Origin: Clostridia bacterium
GTDB lineage: Bacteria > Bacillota > Clostridia > Oscillospirales > Acutalibacteraceae
Length of the DNA stretch: 33,348 nucleotides
Direction: 5' to 3'
NCBI GenBank assembly: GCA_017434985.1
Contig: JAFSFY010000043.1
Coordinates: 1 to 33,348, forward strand
A model generated the notes under the pieces. The model was not told the origin of the DNA, ran no database searches, and worked only from the letters and a program-made list of their open reading frames with translations. Made by a program: the position numbers and the translations under genes. Positions 31,346 to 33,348 of this stretch are shown here, one piece after another; within the stretch, counting starts at the first letter, position 1, and each line of letters starts with the position of its first letter.

Positions 31346-33034
31346 ATGAACAAGTTGTACATCAAGAAGGACGACCCGTTTCACAAGGGCACATGCCTTG
31401 TGGAGGACAACGCCGAACAAGCGCTCAAAGCCGAAATGTGTGAAGCGGTGCGCGAACCGGCGCATCTGCATTTCACCTTTGCAAGCGGCGTATCGACCGC
31501 GGCGTATCCCGTTCTCGCGCTGTGCGTGAAACTCAGCCGTGCAGACCTGAAATTCCGCGCGCTGTTTTGGCGCACCACCGCCATTGAAGAGATGGTGGCG
31601 CAACTTGCCCCCGCGCGGGTGGACCCGTGGACGTTTTTGCAAAACTGCCACGTGAAGTACGAGGAGACCACCGATTGGCAACTGCTGATGTTGGATATGC
31701 GCGACTATCAGCATCCGCTGTTTAAGGACGATTGGTATCAAATTCTGCTCGGTCTCGGCGGCGCCGATATGAAAAAAGGCGATGCCGTGTGGCTGAAATG
31801 GGTGGGTGTGTTCCCCTGCAAAGAGACCGCGCAGGCGTATTTTAACGGCGGCGTGTGGTTTGACGACCCGACCCCCGTGTTTTGGCACGCCGACGCGATG
31901 ACGGTGGAGGCGCGCCCCGACTATCCCGTGTTGCCGCAAGAATCTCCGAAAGACTTGGCCGCCCGTATTCGCAACGACGGGCTCAAATGGTACGGCAAAC
32001 TGCCGTCCGATTGTGTGCAGGTGACGCAGTTCGACCCGCATTGGGGGTACGCGCACCACGCGGGACTGCAATGGTTTAAGGGCAAGTTGTACGCCACTTG
32101 GTCGGCGGGCATCGTGGACGAAGACACCCCCGGTCAACGCGTGATGATGGCGTATACGGAAGATTTTTATCATTGGAGCAAGCCGATCGTACTCGGCAAA
32201 ACGCGACAGGGCAAATGCACCGAAACATGTATGATGAATAGTTTCCTGTTCGCCACCGAAGACCGCTTGTACGCGACCTACCGTGAGTTTGATTTCCACG
32301 AAGATACGCTGGACGAAAACGGCAATTTCAACGCGGTGTACGCGTGGGGCGGCCCGCATTTCGATTGGAAAGAACTGGTGCGCAGCACCACAGACGGTAT
32401 TCATTGGGACGAGGAGGAACTCGTTCACTTCAGTGCCAACGAAAGCCCCCGTCCCACCGCGAGCGGCCGCTATATCGGCGGTTGCGGTGACGCGGTGTTG
32501 GTGGCGGATAACCCCGACGGCAAAAATTGGCGCATCATCCGTCAACCGCGCGAGCAGATCGACGATGCGGTGCGCCGCGGCGCGAAATTTCTCACCGAGG
32601 CGTCGTGGTACCAAACCGATGACCGTGTGATCCACTTGATGTTCCGTTCCAATATGGGGTATATGTGGCACAGTGCGAGTTACGACGACGGCAACACCTG
32701 GAGCGAGACCCATCGCACCAACTTCTCCACCGATCACACGATGCCGTCGTTCGGGCGTTTGCCCGACGGGCGCGCCTACTTTATCGGTGACCCCTACGCC
32801 AACAACGACGCACGTTTCCCGCTGGCGCTGTGCTTGTCGGACGACGGGTACACGTTTGACAAGGCCTACGTTCTGCGCGACGAGCGGTATGAGATGCAAC
32901 AAGGCGGTTGGGCGAAGGGCGGTTATTTTGCCTATCCCGAAGCGATGATTCACGGCGAGTATTTGTACGTGTTCTACTCCAAACAAAAAGAAGTGATGGA
33001 GATCACCCGCGTGAAACTCAGCGACATTTTGTAA
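31346..33034 (+). CDS. Two-domain Asp-box (BNR) sialidase-fold protein, cytoplasmic
   Basis: The 562-aa product has an N-terminal region of about 185 residues resembling a beta-sandwich (LHFTFASGVSTAAYPVLALC, WVGVFPCKETAQAYFNGGVW) and a C-terminal propeller (about 215-562). The propeller has TEDFYHW (271-277), STTDGIHW (347-354) and canonical SYDDGNTW (445-452). No signal peptide is present. The N-terminal domain is absent from the divergent paralogue and may bind carbohydrate or shape the active site. The ATG at 31346 is chosen over in-frame ATGs at 31298 and 31325 because AGAGGGG lies seven bases upstream. Likely an intracellular glycan-processing enzyme; the substrate is not predictable from sequence alone. 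Confidence 0.8.
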   Translation: MNKLYIKKDDPFHKGTCLVEDNAEQALKAEMCEAVREPAHLHFTFASGVSTAAYPVLALCVKLSRADLKFRALFWRTTAIEEMVAQLAPARVDPWTFLQNCHVKYEETTDWQLLMLDMRDYQHPLFKDDWYQILLGLGGADMKKGDAVWLKWVGVFPCKETAQAYFNGGVWFDDPTPVFWHADAMTVEARPDYPVLPQESPKDLAARIRNDGLKWYGKLPSDCVQVTQFDPHWGYAHHAGLQWFKGKLYATWSAGIVDEDTPGQRVMMAYTEDFYHWSKPIVLGKTRQGKCTETCMMNSFLFATEDRLYATYREFDFHEDTLDENGNFNAVYAWGGPHFDWKELVRSTTDGIHWDEEELVHFSANESPRPTASGRYIGGCGDAVLVADNPDGKNWRIIRQPREQIDDAVRRGAKFLTEASWYQTDDRVIHLMFRSNMGYMWHSASYDDGNTWSETHRTNFSTDHTMPSFGRLPDGRAYFIGDPYANNDARFPLALCLSDDGYTFDKAYVLRDERYEMQQGGWAKGGYFAYPEAMIHGEYLYVFYSKQKEVMEITRVKLSDIL

Positions 33035-33043
33035 GAAACCAAA

Positions 33044-33077
33044 ACGAGCCATCGGCAACCGCCGATGGCTCGTTTTT
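33044..33077 (+). terminator. Terminator of the long Asp-box gene
   Basis: ACGAGCCATCGGC-AACC-GCCGATGGCTCGT has a 13-bp perfect stem followed by TTTTTT, nine bases after the stop codon. Confidence 0.93.
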
Positions 33078-33087
33078 TGTATACGAA

Positions 33088-33110
33088 AACCACGCGATAG
33101 TCGCGTGGTT
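33088..33110. repeat. Perfect small hairpin AACCACGCGA-TAG-TCGCGTGGTT
   Basis: A ten-bp perfect stem with a three-base loop just after the terminator. It has no T-tract and no obvious role. It could be part of a mobile or REP-like element together with the repeats downstream. Confidence 0.6.
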
Positions 33111-33150
33111 GGATAAAGCTTTAGCGATGAAAAGATCCGCCGCAGCGGAG

Positions 33151-33297
33151 AAGGCCCCCTTGTGTAAAGGGGGCTGTCAGCCGCAAGGCTGACTGGGGGA
33201 TTGTTGCAATGAAATAAAGCGTGTCGATACACTTGACAATCCCTCCGACCTCGTCGGCTTACCTCCTCGGCCACCTCCCTTTACACAAGGGAGGCTT
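33151..33297. repeat. Pair of inverted palindromic repeats (MITE/REP-like)
   Basis: The left unit contains CCCCCTTGTGTAAAGGGGG, a GTCAGCC-GCAA-GGCTGAC hairpin and GGGGGATTGTT. The right unit, read on the minus strand, contains CCTCCCTTGTGTAAAGGGAGG, a longer stem (GCCGACGAGGTCGG region) and GGAGGGATTGTC. The two are related and face each other across about 30 bp. I recall similar units as common in gut Clostridia genomes. The remaining bases to 33348 hold no gene I can support. Confidence 0.75.
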
Positions 33298-33348
33298 TAC
33301 TAGGCTCCACCTTAACCCATTTATGGGTAGCTAGTAATCGATGCGTGG

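Noticed and set aside
31247-33274. 675-aa open frame on the minus strand
   Set aside because: It is antisense to the long Asp-box gene, has no ribosome binding site and is His/Arg/Val-rich like the other antisense shadows here; the plus-strand gene has promoter, binding site, domains and terminator.
33308-33348. GCTAGTAATCG at the window end resembling a 16S rRNA segment
   Set aside because: Only about eleven bases match and the flanks do not follow 16S sequence; probably chance.

Overview
The window is a stretch of chromosome from a Gram-positive, spore-lineage Clostridia bacterium. An uncultured Oscillospirales/Ruminococcaceae-type gut organism is the best guess. The signs are strong AGGAGG ribosome binding sites, a SpoIID-domain gene, zinc-type (C+) S14, S4 and Adk, the S10-spc-alpha operon order with adk-map-infA-rpmJ, BspA-like and GLUG surface proteins ending in cell-wall-binding repeats, and a GGGtGRT/NifU-like pair. 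No rRNA or tRNA gene, CRISPR array or complete insertion sequence was seen.

Region 1 (1-1056) is the 3' part of a SpoIID/LytB-domain protein. Region 2 (1214-16948) is one continuous ribosomal superoperon: a strong promoter, a structured leader of about 360 nt, then rpsJ-rplC-rplD-rplW-rplB-rpsS-rplV-rpsC-rplP-rpmC-rpsQ-rplN-rplX-rplE-rpsN-rpsH-rplF-rplR-rpsE-rpmD-rplO-secY-adk-map-infA-rpmJ-rpsM-rpsK-rpsD-rpoA-rplQ, closed by a terminator. Hairpins before rplB and adk may tune the relative output of its segments.

Region 3 (16949-27374) is accessory and visibly rearranged. A membrane-anchored protein gene carries an in-frame TAG and then runs into a second copy of the rplQ tail plus terminator. 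After variable-stem palindromes comes an 83-aa remnant of a surface protein, then an intact transglutaminase-like protein, a 791-aa leucine-rich-repeat protein and a 1415-aa GLUG protein. The last two end in cell-wall-binding repeats. The GLUG gene is followed by a 27-codon internally deleted copy of the transglutaminase gene. The two ends of this region are therefore two copies of one two-gene cassette, each of which has lost the opposite gene.

Region 4 (27435-28114) is a small divergent regulatory locus: an XRE repressor and a ribbon-helix-helix protein on the minus strand, and a Cys-rich 56-aa protein on the plus strand, around a shared operator-like dyad. Region 5 (28135-29956) is the NifU/IscU-like scaffold plus GGGtGRT protein pair with its own promoter and terminator; as far as I know its function is uncharacterised. 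Region 6 (29961-33077) is a divergent pair of paralogous, apparently cytoplasmic Asp-box (sialidase-fold) proteins around a spacer containing GntR-operator-like palindromes. The window ends in two inverted copies of a palindromic repeat (33151-33297).

All calls come from reading the sequence. Family assignments rest on remembered motifs and were not tested by database search.
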